DNA from: Welwitschia mirabilis
Lineage: Eukaryota > Gnetophyta > Gnetopsida > Welwitschiales
DNA length: 64,000 nt
Assembly (NCBI GenBank): GCA_051453625.1
Contig: JBOZIK010000001.1
Location: 242,540,938-242,604,937 of the forward strand
Reading direction: 5' to 3'
The notes under the pieces are model-generated. The model had not been told where the DNA came from and made no database searches. It saw only the letters and a program-made list of their open reading frames with translations. Below are positions 44,566 through 56,225 of this stretch, one piece after another. Position 1 is the stretch's first letter. The number at the start of each line of letters is the position of its first letter. The position numbers were made by a program, and so were the translations under genes.

Positions 44566-46017
44566 AGGTTTAAGATGTTAATGCTTTATTCTATTATGTA
44601 TATGGAACTTAAGGTGATAATTATACAAGTAGTAATGATAGGATGGTGTTATGAGAGAGATACCATCAAGAGATATTGGTTCTATTGTGAATGGATCTAC
44701 CCATTCTAAGTATAATCTAAAATAAAAATCTAGTATAATATCATACAATAAAATCAAAGTTTTTTTATAGTGGGTTTTTCTAGTATAATGCATAAGTAAA
44801 GGATATGAAAGATATAAAGCAAAAGGACATGAAGGCTATGATTAGGTGATGGATCATGTATTGAGCAAGAATCCATGTAAATTTTATACACATCTAGATA
44901 TAAAGTTACAGAGAACATTAATGCAAATAGTAAAGTCTATGTGTTCAAGATCTAAAAGTGTCTATCCTATATCTAGCTCATGTTTGCTTAATAAATATTG
45001 CAATACATCATTTTGATGAAGATAAAGGTAAGTAGTTTATTACTAAATAAAAAGATTTCCTATCAAGAGAATTATGCATAATATCTTTATAATGTTGTTA
45101 TACTTAAAGGAATATTTATCTTCTACATTAAGATTTAAATCTTGATCAAAAAGAAAGAGATGATCTAGAAACATTTTACTTATAAGAATGTTCAAAAGAA
45201 GGTAAGGGTTCTTTATATGATTGATTAGATATGTGTTTTATTTTATTTTCTTCTTCTCATAAGGATTTCTAAAAGACTCATCCTTAACTATATGGCTCTC
45301 CTTAAGTGTATAAATTTCCTCAAATGGTTGACTTTCCTTAATTGATTTCTCATCCTCTAATAGGTCCTTATTAGTTCCTTTCTTATTTCTAAAGAGTGCG
45401 GCTTGGGTTTATTAATTTGGATATCATTACTCCTTTAAGATTAGGTTATAATAATGTAGAAAGCTCCTCTCCTTCTTATTGGTAAAGTGTCTTAATGATT
45501 TAGGTAGTCGTTTAATTAAATTATTACATATTTTACTCAAGTATTTACAGTATTGAAGAGCTTTCTTGGTTAAAATATTGTTGTATAATGTTGATGCGGT
45601 CTTGAGCTCTTATGAACCTCTTATGCATGTCTTTCAAATATTTTGAAAAGGATTGTTGAGTTTTGAAAGTGAATTATATTGGTCAAAATATGAAAAATAG
45701 AATGAAGGATGTTCATGAAAAAATAAAGAATAAGGATTAGAAGGTAAAGAAAATTCATGAGATGATGAGGGTAATGTTCATAAGGGATGGTAGAATACAT
45801 AGATTCAAACTCCTTATGGTATAAACAAGATATTTATGCTTTAAATTAAGGAATTAACATGCAGGTAAAATGGTATAACTACATGAATGTGGATAAGAAG
45901 GTTGAATAATGCATGAAGGAGAATTTAAGTATCAATATTGAAGATAATCCTTGATAGTTTTCTTAGGTTAAGAATTAGATGGAAAATGAGATTTATGATT
46001 TTGAATGAAAGAATAAA
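44566..46017 (-). pseudogene. Athila-type integrase C-terminus and upstream, arm 2
   Basis: Collinear with 42996-44465 with scattered substitutions and small indels. Integrase tail is readable at 44578-44793: TRKTHYKKTLILLYDIILDF, WVDPFTIEPISLDGISLI, KFHIHNRIKH. Probably the alternative haplotype of arm 1, not a second gene. Confidence 0.6.
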
Positions 46018-46117
46018 NNNNNNNNNNNNNNNNNNNNNNNNNNNNNNNNNNNNNNNNNNNNNNNNNNNNNNNNNNNNNNNNNNNNNNNNNNNNNNNNNNN
46101 NNNNNNNNNNNNNNNNN
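46018..46117. other. Assembly gap (100 N) with exact 77-bp flanking duplication
   Basis: 45941-46017 equals 46118-46194 (and 44389-44465). Confidence 0.95.
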
Positions 46118-46194
46118 AAGATAATCCTTGATAGTTTTCTTAGGTTAAGAATTAGATGGAAAATGAGATTTATGATTTTGAATGAAAGAATAAA

Positions 46195-47020
46195 GTTTAT
46201 GATTCATATGAAATCTATAAAGATATCAAAATGATGCAAACTTTTGATTTACCATAGATGAAAGAGTTTTGACACAAGAAGCCAATAGGGCCAATGAGGG
46301 AAGGTAATGAGATCGGTAGATTAGTATAAAATGATTTTGATAAAATATAAACATGTGGCTCTTAGGATGATAGATAGTCTAGAAAAATAGGTCATTATAG
46401 TTTATTGAAATGTAAATATTAAATGCAAATTTCGAGAAGAGCTAATTCATTAATGAAAAATTACAATGTAATGTAATACAATAAATAAAAATGTAGGATT
46501 TAACAATGTAGGTAATAAAGCTTTTCCTTGAGATTATTGTTGATAAAGTCCTTATTCAATTATTATCTTTAAATACCTACTAAGAAAGTTACCTAAAATA
46601 AAGAAAAGAATAGATGAGAGAAAAAATGGTAGAGAGAGAAGATGAATAGAATTTTTAAAAAAAATTGTTCATTTTTCTTAATGTTTCTTTTAAAACCTAC
46701 AAAGATCAGATCCTATAAGAAAATTTGATATAATATATAATCTTTGTCAATAAATAAATTAAAAAAAGGAAATAAAATTTTAAGAAAAGAAAATAAAGAA
46801 AATAAAAATAAAATAAAATTAAAAAAGAAAAATAAAGAAATATGGGAAAACTAAAAAAAGAGAAATGAAATAGAGAGGCACTAGAATGGAACCACTATAA
46901 AATAAAATTTAATAAAAAATAAAAAGAAAGCTAACTAAAAAAAGAAAGGAAAAAAAGAACTAAAAAGAAAAGTAATAAAAACTAAAATAAAATGTGTGTG
47001 CCCCATTATAGCTATTGTGC
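46195..47020. other. AT-rich region with A-rich tract
   Basis: No gene recognised. 46740-46990 is an A-rich, G-poor run (AAAATAAAATTAAAAAAGAA style). Confidence 0.5.
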
Positions 47021-47025
47021 CATCT

Positions 47026-47045
47026 ATTCCAAGCAATGGTACCAA
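47026..47045 (-). promoter_or_regulatory. Possible primer-binding site of reverse Athila-like element
   Basis: Minus strand TTGGTACCATTGCTTGGAAT resembles TTGGCGCCGTTGCCGGGGAT. Its orientation and position fit a 5' end for the minus-strand integrase at 43 kb. No clear TG...CA LTR terminus adjoins it (next bases on the + strand are AAAAAGCTATTCATGG). Confidence 0.35.
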
Positions 47046-48280
47046 AAAGCTATTCATGGTGAAATCTAGCTACACTTTTATCTATTGTTAATGTATGATA
47101 AATAACAATTATCACCCTAGGAATACAATTCTTGCAAAATCAAATCCAACTTTTATCCATGATACTAGGACTTCCATTTGTACTATCATCCCCATGTCAT
47201 CCTTCCACAGAGATAGATTACAAAAGCTATTAGTAAAGTAAGCATAATAATAATGAGTAATAGAGAGTAAAATTATATAAAATATATAGGAATGATACAT
47301 AGCATTCAAACTAATATAATAACCTCATGAAAAATCATAAATACGTAAAATGAAATCATGTACCTTTTACTTCCAACTCAAGCATAATAATATAGTCCAT
47401 CATGAGCATGAGTGCTTATGTAGTCCAAGCTCAAGCATAATGGAATAATCAAATATATCATAGATATGAGGGTGATATATCTAAGCCACCTAGCCTTATA
47501 GTAAGAATAAAATAATCATGAAGATTAGGGGTCTTCTAAGGTCTATTACCTAAACATTTAGGTTATGGAAGCTAGAATGAAAAGGAGAATCACTAAATAG
47601 ATCTTAAAGTAAAAGCATGCATCAGCTAATCCTAAGCATAACAAGTATAAGACAATAATAACTTGATATCAAAGTAACACATGAAGAATATGTAATACTA
47701 TATTCTTAGAAAAGTGAAAGCACAAAATTTGAAAATGTACTCATACTAAACCAAAAAGCATCATGCTAGCTTGGTGGCTAGCCCATTCCTATAAAATGCT
47801 TAGAAAGAACTTATGACTAAAACTTCAATCTCTTAGACAATAATATTGTATGAAGTGATGTAGGACATTTATAGGCCAAAATTAAGGTTTACAATTAGGA
47901 TTCCAAAGGCCTAATGTGATCATTATAAAAAATGCCCAAAGTATATGGGATTATTCTTTAGTCATAGGCTCAATTTGAGGGGTTCTTTTTAGAGTATCCC
48001 AAAGTGTAATGGGGTCATTCTTTAGATTTTTCTAAAGTGTAATGAAGCCATTCTTTAGTTATGTGGCTATGTTATGGAGGTTTCTCATAGAAAGTATTCC
48101 TCATTTATCTAATGACTTCAAAAATGCCCCAAATGAATTTTTTGTAATAAGAAGACTTAAGAATATGGGAATGAAACCCTTCTGCATAGAGTAACCAGTG
48201 TCAACACTTTTAGAATCAATGCCACTACCAATAATGCTCAAAAAACCTCCATATTTTGCCATGATACTCCAGATGATATA
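47046..48280. other. Possible decayed LTR, otherwise unassigned
   Basis: Includes a mild tandem theme at 47940-48060 (GGGATTATTCTTTAG, GGGGTCATTCTTTAG, GAAGCCATTCTTTAG). No promoter or terminus can be fixed. Confidence 0.35.
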
Positions 48281-48284
48281 GATA

Positions 48285-48740
48285 TCTTACAAATGACAGT
48301 GTTACCAGAAATTATTAGTGAAACTAGATTTTGTGGCCTTAATAATAATAAATACATAAAAGTATTATAATAATTCATCAAGCATGCTAAATGCTAATTT
48401 TTGCATGTTATTAAAGATCTATCTCATATGAATCTTCTTACTACTAAGGATTTCTTGAAAATTCATCTTATAGAGAGAGGATAGTCATAATAATTTTCAC
48501 AAATACTACCTATAACTTAAACAAATCCCATAATGATAGAATTTATAAGTAAATAATTTGACCTATTAAGGGAGGATCTTTATAGCATAAGAGATGTCAA
48601 CTTTAGGATCAGATGTAAACATTAGAGTTAAAGCTTACTAACCTCATTAGAAAAGTGAGAAAAATTAAAATGCATCTCGGACTAGAAGTTAGTAGAGCTA
48701 CTAGTCCACCTCCTTCTTTTAAATAAGATGATTCTCAAGA
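48285..48740 (+). repeat. Dispersed repeat related to 30940-31350, with coding trace
   Basis: ILPEIISETRFCGLNNNKYI then KVL aligns with the block after the CACTA transposase; continues FLHVIKDLSHMNLLTTKDFL. A short trace LTNLIRKVRKIKMHLGLEVS near 48635-48700 follows. No family recognised. Confidence 0.45.
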
Positions 48741-51700
48741 GATGGATATGTAATTTTAATCTTTTTTTATGTGTGTAATAAAAATTAATGTATTGTAATT
48801 TAATAAAAAACAAATATAATTTCTATTTTTTTTCATTTTACCTTACACATTTTTACCAAGTAATGAAGGGATCATTATAATTTATAAAGGGGATTGTAAA
48901 TGGCTAATAAATCTAATAAGAATATTATTTATATGTTAAAAAACATCAAAATATTTAACTTAATGGACTATAATGTCTTTAATCAACTAAAGTTAAATTC
49001 CTGTACACAAATATGTTATTTTATGTTATGAATGGAACCATCGCTGGGTGCTAGAACTATGATAAATTTGATATATTTTTTAGTGTTTTATACTTATCAC
49101 ATAGTAATAGGGATGTAACAGAAGCCAGATCACAACTAAAATTTGAAAACATTTTATAAGTTACTATAATAGAAGAAACGATTATTGACAGGTATTGCAT
49201 TGTGGTATCTCTTAATGGTTAAAATGATAATTGCACAAAATTTTATTACCAAATCTATCACAGTTCAATAAGAAGAAGATCAATAAATCTGTCACTAAGT
49301 GATGAAGTTTTAAACATTATGTAATAGATCGATGATAAGGATTAAGAACTTGATATAAGAGATTGATATAGGTTTAGTGATAGGCAATATTGAGAAAGTA
49401 AAAATAAATCAAAGATCAAAATTAACAAGAGAACAATCCCTTTTCCAATGTCTTCTTAACCATATATGATTGTACATGTAGTTCATTGTATTCATGCTAA
49501 AAATTTCCTTGGCATTAATGTCTAAATGTATTTCCATCCCTTGGAAAAATAGGTTAGATAGTTATAAAATTAGACAAAAATTTATTTGTAATTATTTCAC
49601 TTATTTTTAATTCAATTCCATTACATTGAAAAGTTAGATCTAGAGTTTAATTGACTACATATTTAGTTTTATTCTATGATAAGATATTCTTTTGAGGCCC
49701 CCTTACTATCATGTTACTAGAACTCTTTTGATCTAAGTTATTTTTATTTGTTTCTATTTTATTTTTGTTTGGTGTATTTTATTTTTCTTATTGCAAGGTT
49801 ATTGAAGTCTAGATAATAATGAAAGTAGGAAGTTGTAGGAAGTTAAGTAAATGTTTTAATTATTAATTTCATTTATCACTTATTCATTAATTATCTAAGA
49901 TATAACTAGTTTAATATGTGATTAAATTCCTACAAGTAAATATACCTTTCATTATATAAAATGCATTATATTTGTAATTCCATTAAGGTATTGCTTATAA
50001 TAAAGTTAATTTGAGCATATTGTTTATAGGGTAATATACTATCAGTAGTGTAGAACTATGATTGTTTGTTTTTCTTTTTTAAAGCATAGATTGTTTAATG
50101 TTATATCATTGATTCTATTTTTATTTTCATCAAAATAACATTATTTTTATTAATTACTTACTATTAAAGTAAGAAAAATAAATAGATATAGATAATTTTG
50201 TACTCCTAGGTTCTATTATCTTAAGTTCACATCCAAATCTTTTACAGATTTAAAAAGATGGATCAAAGCTTTTCTTAGGTAAATCTTATGTTATCATTGC
50301 CACATAAGATGCACAACCAAGAAGGACATAAAGAAAAAAAGATATATATTTTGATTGATGATTGATTAATTTTAAGAGGTATTACTGCTTATCAAAGTTA
50401 CTATCATGTTAGGGATCATGAAAGCATGAGCTACTCAGAGGAGGATCAAAATAATTTGGGATAATTTTTAAATCAATTAAATTAGGAATAAAACAATTCA
50501 TAGTGAAATACTTATTATGGTAATGGTTTAGTAGCATCATAGTGCATTGAATAGATAATATCAAGTACTTCGTTAAAACTCATTCTCATGATAAAAAGGG
50601 TAAATAACTTCATTACCTATAATAAGTCCTTTAAATGCATGATTAGGAATCTCTCTAAATGGTTAATACTTGCATCATTTTTCAATATTATGTAGAGGCA
50701 TTTCTTTAATTAGAAACCCTTTCTTAAAGCATTTAAATTTTAGCATGCATACTTGTTATCTTAGCCTATGGCAAATTAAGAGTGAAAAGTAAGAATATAC
50801 ATTCACATATATGTGTTTACATATGTATGTGTATGTGTATTTGTGTATATATAGTATTACTTATAACATCTCTTTATGAATTTTTTATTTCTTTAATTAT
50901 CTTATCTTGTGGTAGACCACACGCACCACGCTAATTCATTAATAACTATTTTAAAGTTATTTTAAATCAAATACCGAGTTTTTTTAAGCACTAATCCTAT
51001 CTAGGTTAAGATAATAATCTCATTGATGTATTTATTCCATCCCATTAATAATATTTATGTATTAAGATTATGCATCACAAAAGATAAAATGATGCTAATG
51101 TCACCTCCATACCAAACCACTACAAAGGTTAACTATGATTTCTGGAATGCATTTGTATTGGGCCTAATTATGCTTTGTTGTGTGTAATGCCTTTAGATTC
51201 ACTAGCTAGGGAGCATCATGTAATGTATTTAAATGTTAATACCTAGAGTGGAATAAGTGAGCATGTTATAATATCTTTCCTATAGTTTAAGAGGTGACAA
51301 CAGATTAGTTTTCTATACATTGGAACTATAACATCCTAAAATCCACTATAGATAACTTTAAGCTTACTCAAATACCCAAATTTAATGTCCTTAATATTTT
51401 CTAGAAAACATGCATTAATTAAAAATGTATCATGTTTTAAAACACTTTAAGAATATAAGCTTATAATATCAACTACATATTATTTTAGAATACATAACCT
51501 AAGACTTAGATTATAGGTCACAATAATAAAACTATAAAACACATAAGCATATAACTTTTGCATTAAACATTTGTAATCCTTCTAATTAAAGGGAGATAAA
51601 TACATTGCAAAATATCCTTATCACTTCTTTAAATAAATTTGATTACAATATTTATTTTAACATAAATAATAAAATTTATTCAGGAGATTCAAGGTCCTTC

Positions 51701-52029
51701 AACTACATGAATCTAGACAACAAGCAAGAAAATAGCTCTCAATCCAAATTGCATCAACTAACCCATTCCAAGGCCTTCTTTACAATAGGTCCTACACATG
51801 CAAGCATGACGTGAGAACTATAATCTTCATAGTTTTCAGTGTAATCTGTGATAAGATTTAGTCAAAGGGATTCTAAGAATAAGATAAGATTCTCAATAGG
51901 AATTGAAATATGATCAAGATAATCAAAAAATACAATGCCAATAATCCAAAATGTGGTATTCATAATCCAAAAGGCATTACAAGATGTTGCCAAATAAAAT
52001 TTTTTAATTTATCTAGTTACACTCATTCA
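48741..52029. other. 3.3-kb AT-rich region without recognisable gene
   Basis: Contains a TATG/TGTA microsatellite-like run at 50806-50856. No conserved protein motif seen on either strand. Confidence 0.5.
50806..50856. repeat. Imperfect TATG/TGTATG microsatellite
   Basis: CATATATGTGTTTACATATG then TATGTGTATGTGTATTTGTG then TATATATA. Confidence 0.75.
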
Positions 52030-52205
52030 AAATGGGTCCATTTGCTCCCTTTACTCTCTAGAGGTAATTTACAGTAACCCACATGCACATATGTAGAAGG
52101 GGCTCATCTACTCCCTTTACTCTCCAGAGGTAATTTATTATAATCCAATACATCTAGAGGGGGTCCATCTACTCCCTTTACTCTTTAGAGGAAATTTTTA
52201 GCAAT
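52030..52205. repeat. Three-copy tandem repeat, ~58 bp unit
   Basis: Each unit carries GGGTCCATYTRCTCCCTTTA followed by CTCTCTAGAGGTAATTTA, at about 52036, 52090 and 52148. Spacers between units vary in sequence and length. Confidence 0.85.
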
Positions 52206-53079
52206 CTAGAATATACCAATATAGTTTATTAAAAGGTCATAACCTTAAATCATATTGATAAGGACTAAGGTGAAAGAATCCTAAACATGGTGCATAATTT
52301 ATGGACAAAACTTACAAGCTTCAACAATAAGCGAAATACCAAATCAAGCTCTTAATAATGCAAGCATTTTAAAATGGAAGGAAAATTCAAGAATCATACA
52401 AGAAAATATACCAAGCTAAAGACCATACAATAATGAAATAAAAGACCATAAAACATATTGAAATTAAGATGAAGATTATAAAACTTCGAGAGATTCAAAT
52501 TTCCAAGGACTTCTAAGCTTCAACTTAAAGTTATCAAGATTCAATAGTAAAAAATTTTTCAAGATATCAAATAAGAGGAGAATAAGGCTCTATTTTAGCA
52601 AGAAATATAGGATGTGAAAATACACAAGAACATGAAGAGACATCATCATAAAAGAATGTAGTGAAGGTGGTGAAGGAGGTGGGGATTCCATTACCTTGCT
52701 AGATCACTAGGTGCATAATATTTTATCATAATAAATAATAATGCATATACTAAAATAAGGAATAAGATAAACCACATTAATAATATAATTTCCATGTTTA
52801 ACTAAAGGAAAAGTATAATTATTAAATAAGTAAAATAATGCAACCACTAACATGATCACTACTTTAACCACTACCTTAGATCCAAAATATCATGATTAGT
52901 TATCAAGAATTTACAACAAGAATAATATTATAACTATTACAAATGAAAAAAACTTAAATTAAAAAGTTGTAGCATAAATTTTTCATAATATAACTATATC
53001 TCAAGGATAGTAATAATAAGTGCAATAAATAATTTATCTTATGAATCCTATGACAACAAAATTTATTTTTATTAAATTT

Positions 53080-53150
53080 TCTTGGGCCAGGTATTTGAAC
53101 CTTGAAAGTTTAAACATGACAGAAACTTAGTGCTACTCCACTACTATGGT
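53080..53150 (-). mobile_element. Possible tRNA-derived SINE head
   Basis: On the minus strand, TAGTGGAGTAGCACTAAG (A-box-like) is followed about 20 bases later by AAGGTTCAAATACCTGG (B-box-like GGTTCAAAT-CC with a pairing T-arm). Then AT-rich sequence follows. No complete cloverleaf, so not called a tRNA gene. Layout is similar to 9583-9660. Confidence 0.45.
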
Positions 53151-54780
53151 TTAGCATACATGTTAGGTTGTTCATACTTACCATTCTTCTATTAATCCCA
53201 TGTGCAATATACAAGAAAACCAATGTTAAAGGCATATCATATGCTTATCAATAATTGACACAACATTAAAATTTGAAAAATACCCTAAATAGGCTATGTA
53301 AAAATATTTTTAAATTTACACCCACTTTTATTATGGAGTTCAAATGCCTGATTTTTAAAACATCATTAAGAAGGTCCAGCTGGGGTTTGTAAATATCCAT
53401 TACCAACCCCTTAAGAAGAGAAATTCTTAACTTTTAAGGAAGGAAGTATGGTCTTAGAGATATAAGTAAAGAAAGAAAATCACTCCTTTTTAAGTAAGAT
53501 GATTAAATAAAAATTGGATTTGATATATTCTAATTATTATTTTATTTCTATAAAAATGTTATTACTTTAGTTGAAAGAAAACCTCCTTATAATGAAAAGG
53601 GAGAAGTAAGTAGATGGTACATTCTGAAATTTTGATGAAGTAACAATGAAAAAAAAATCCTTTAAAAGCAATCAAAAAAATTAAGATAGCAGAATAGAAT
53701 ATGGAAATGGATCTTAATTAATAACATGATATCTTTATTAATGAACTCCTACATTGATAAAATCACAGGAAGTTGAGTTGTAAAATTAAATATGTTCTAA
53801 TTGATGTGAATACAAATCTTAGATTTAAGAAAGCTAAAAGAAAGACCTANNNNNNNNNNNNNNNNNNNNNNNNNNNNNNNNNNNNNNNNNNNNNNNNNNN
53901 NNNNNNNNNNNNNNNNNNNNNNNNNNNNNNNNNNNNNNNNNNNNNNNNNTTGAGTTGTAAAATTAAATATGTTCTAATTGATGTGAATACAAATCTTAGA
54001 TTTAAGAAAGCTAAAAGAAAGACCTAGAGTAGCTGTTATAGCTTTTAGTATTATCCCAATCCTCTTAATATCTTGATGGAGAAAGGAATGGGTAGAAAGA
54101 TCATATGAATCATAGACATGATCTACGATTATATAAATCCAAGAAAAACTAAATTTAAAGTGTAGATTGAGAAAATAAGCTAAATGCTAAAACTTAACAT
54201 CCATGTAACCTAGCTTGCATTATTATGTTATAGGTCGCCTCATTTGTAAGGTTCAAATTACACATAAATCAGTTAATATTTGAAAAAGTTATTTAAGGAG
54301 TTGAAAAATATGTTTAAGAAGTTATACTTTCGAGAGATAAAAATGATAAACTTAGTAATGTAAGTTTAAGTTAAAAAAAAAAAAAAAAAGCAAAAAGTAA
54401 GATTACTAAAAATGGAGATAATAAAAAAGGTTCAAAGAGGAAAAAAAGATAGGTAAAAAAGTAGAAAAGTTATAAAAGATATTAAAAATTAGAAAAATAA
54501 AAAAAACTAGAATAAAAAATAACTTGTGTTAGAGGAGCATATATAAAATATTAAAAAAAATAAACAAAGCTAGCCTACCAAGGCTAAATATGTAAGAGGT
54601 AAAATTAATGATGATGAAGATCATATACTTTACTAAAAGTGACACTAATATGACACTTAAGGATGAAATTGAACTAACACTTAAAAGGGTATAAATGTTA
54701 CCTCTACAGCCTATACTAATGTAAAGACTAGAGTAACTTTGATCAACTTAACAAAAGAAGTTAATATAAATATATGATAC
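53151..54780. other. AT-rich region without recognisable gene
   Basis: Includes a 100-N gap at 53850-53949 with identical 77-bp flanks (53773-53849 and 53950-54026) and an 18-base A run near 54373. Nothing else identified. Confidence 0.5.
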
Positions 54781-54784
54781 TATT

Positions 54785-56225
54785 TTCTACTTCAAACCCA
54801 AGATGAGTATTTGAGATCAATAAAGGAATAGAAGGTTTTATTTCAAATCCATCAAAAGCTTCTAAGAGTAGTATATATTTATAATGTTTTATTTTGGGAT
54901 TAATAAAAGAGCTTAATATTAATATGAAGTGTTATTTTTTTTATTCTAAAGCTAATAGAATAGGCTAAGATGAGTACATGATATTAGTATTCTATTTGAA
55001 TGTTAACAAAAGAGTCTAATATCAATAAAGGCATCAGTGCTCTATTTTAGAGTTAACAAAAGAGTCTAATATTAGTGTAGGATGCTAGCATTCTATTCTA
55101 AAGTTGAGNNNNNNNNNNNNNNNNNNNNNNNNNNNNNNNNNNNNNNNNNNNNNNNNNNNNNNNNNNNNNNNNNNNNNNNNNNNNNNNNNNNNNNNNNNNN
55201 NNNNNNNNNNNNNNNNNNNNNNNNNNNNNNNNNNNNNNNNNNNNNNNNNNNNNNNNNNNNNNNNNNNNNNNNNNNNNNNNNNNNNNNNNNNNNNNNNNNN
55301 NNNNNNNNNNNNNNNNNNNNNNNNNNNNNNNNNNNNNNNNNNNNNNNTGGTAATAATTTGATATTTTAAAGGTAGTAGAAGACCTTAAAGTTAGTATGAA
55401 ATAATAAGATTCTTTCTAAGTTCAATGAAAGATTAGAAAGTTATTATAGGAGATCATTGTTCTATTCTAGAGCTAAGACAAGTTTTTAAAGTTAGTATAA
55501 GATGTTAATGTTCTATTCTTACTTCAACAAAATATCCTAAAATTACTATGAAATTCTAGTATTCCATTTTAGATTAAAAAATCCATCTAGAAAATACTAT
55601 AAGATGTTAAGGTTTTATCTAAGACTAATTTGAATTCTATAGTAAAACTATAAAGCATTAAACTTTTATCTAAGACAAAATACAAATATATAAAGTTATT
55701 ATAATTTATTAAGGTTCTATTTAGAAATAAATAAAATCCTATAAAATTATTGTATAACACTAAGATTCTATTTAAGACTTTGGAGCCTAAAGAATTAGTA
55801 TACATAACCAAGGTTTTACCTATGACTGAATTAAGAGATATACAATTATTATAGGATGTCAGGGTTTTGTTCAGAAAGAATCAAAGGTTATATATTCACT
55901 ATAGTATGCCATAATTCTATTTAAGAAGGATCTAAAACCTATAGAATGAGTATTGAATGATAATGTTATATTTAAGACTAAATTAAAGCTTATGTAATTA
56001 TTATAGTGTATTTATATTACATTAGGATAAAATTAAAGCTTATATAGTTACTATAATCTATTAAGGCTATATCTAAAACTAAACAGAATCCCATGTAGTT
56101 ACTATAAGGCATCAAGGTTCTGTTTAGAGCGAAATTAAAGGTTATAGATTCACTATAGGGGAAGACAAGTCTACCTAGGACTAAATAAGATCTTATAAAT
56201 TTATTATACTACATTAGGATTCCAT
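54785..56225 (-). repeat. ~51-bp degenerate minisatellite with a 17-residue translated period
   Basis: A motif GGTTCTATTTAAGACTAAAT and variants recurs about every 48-53 bases (for example near 55611, 55663, 55713, 55764, 55812, 55863, 55913, 55964, 56016, 56065, 56116, 56168, 56217) and, with more drift, from 54785 to 55108. The gap 55109-55347 interrupts it. On the minus strand the 74-residue open frame 55587-55811 reads as repeats LNRILVLYNNFIGFYLF, LNRTLINYNNFIYLYFV, LDKSLMLYSFTIEFKLV and LDKTLTSYSIF, 17 residues each. The frame continues upstream as LNKTLTSYNNCISLNSV before a stop. Protein origin is possible but unproven; no family is recognised. Confidence 0.75.
55109..55347. other. Assembly gap (239 N) inside minisatellite
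   Basis: Repeat motif continues on both sides, so the true repeat number is unknown. Confidence 0.9.

Noticed and set aside
51605-51814. 69-residue + strand frame
   Set aside because: No domain, signal or repeat; length is expected by chance in this much sequence.
53080-53150. Functional tRNA gene on the minus strand
   Set aside because: T-arm is plausible but the acceptor stem does not close.
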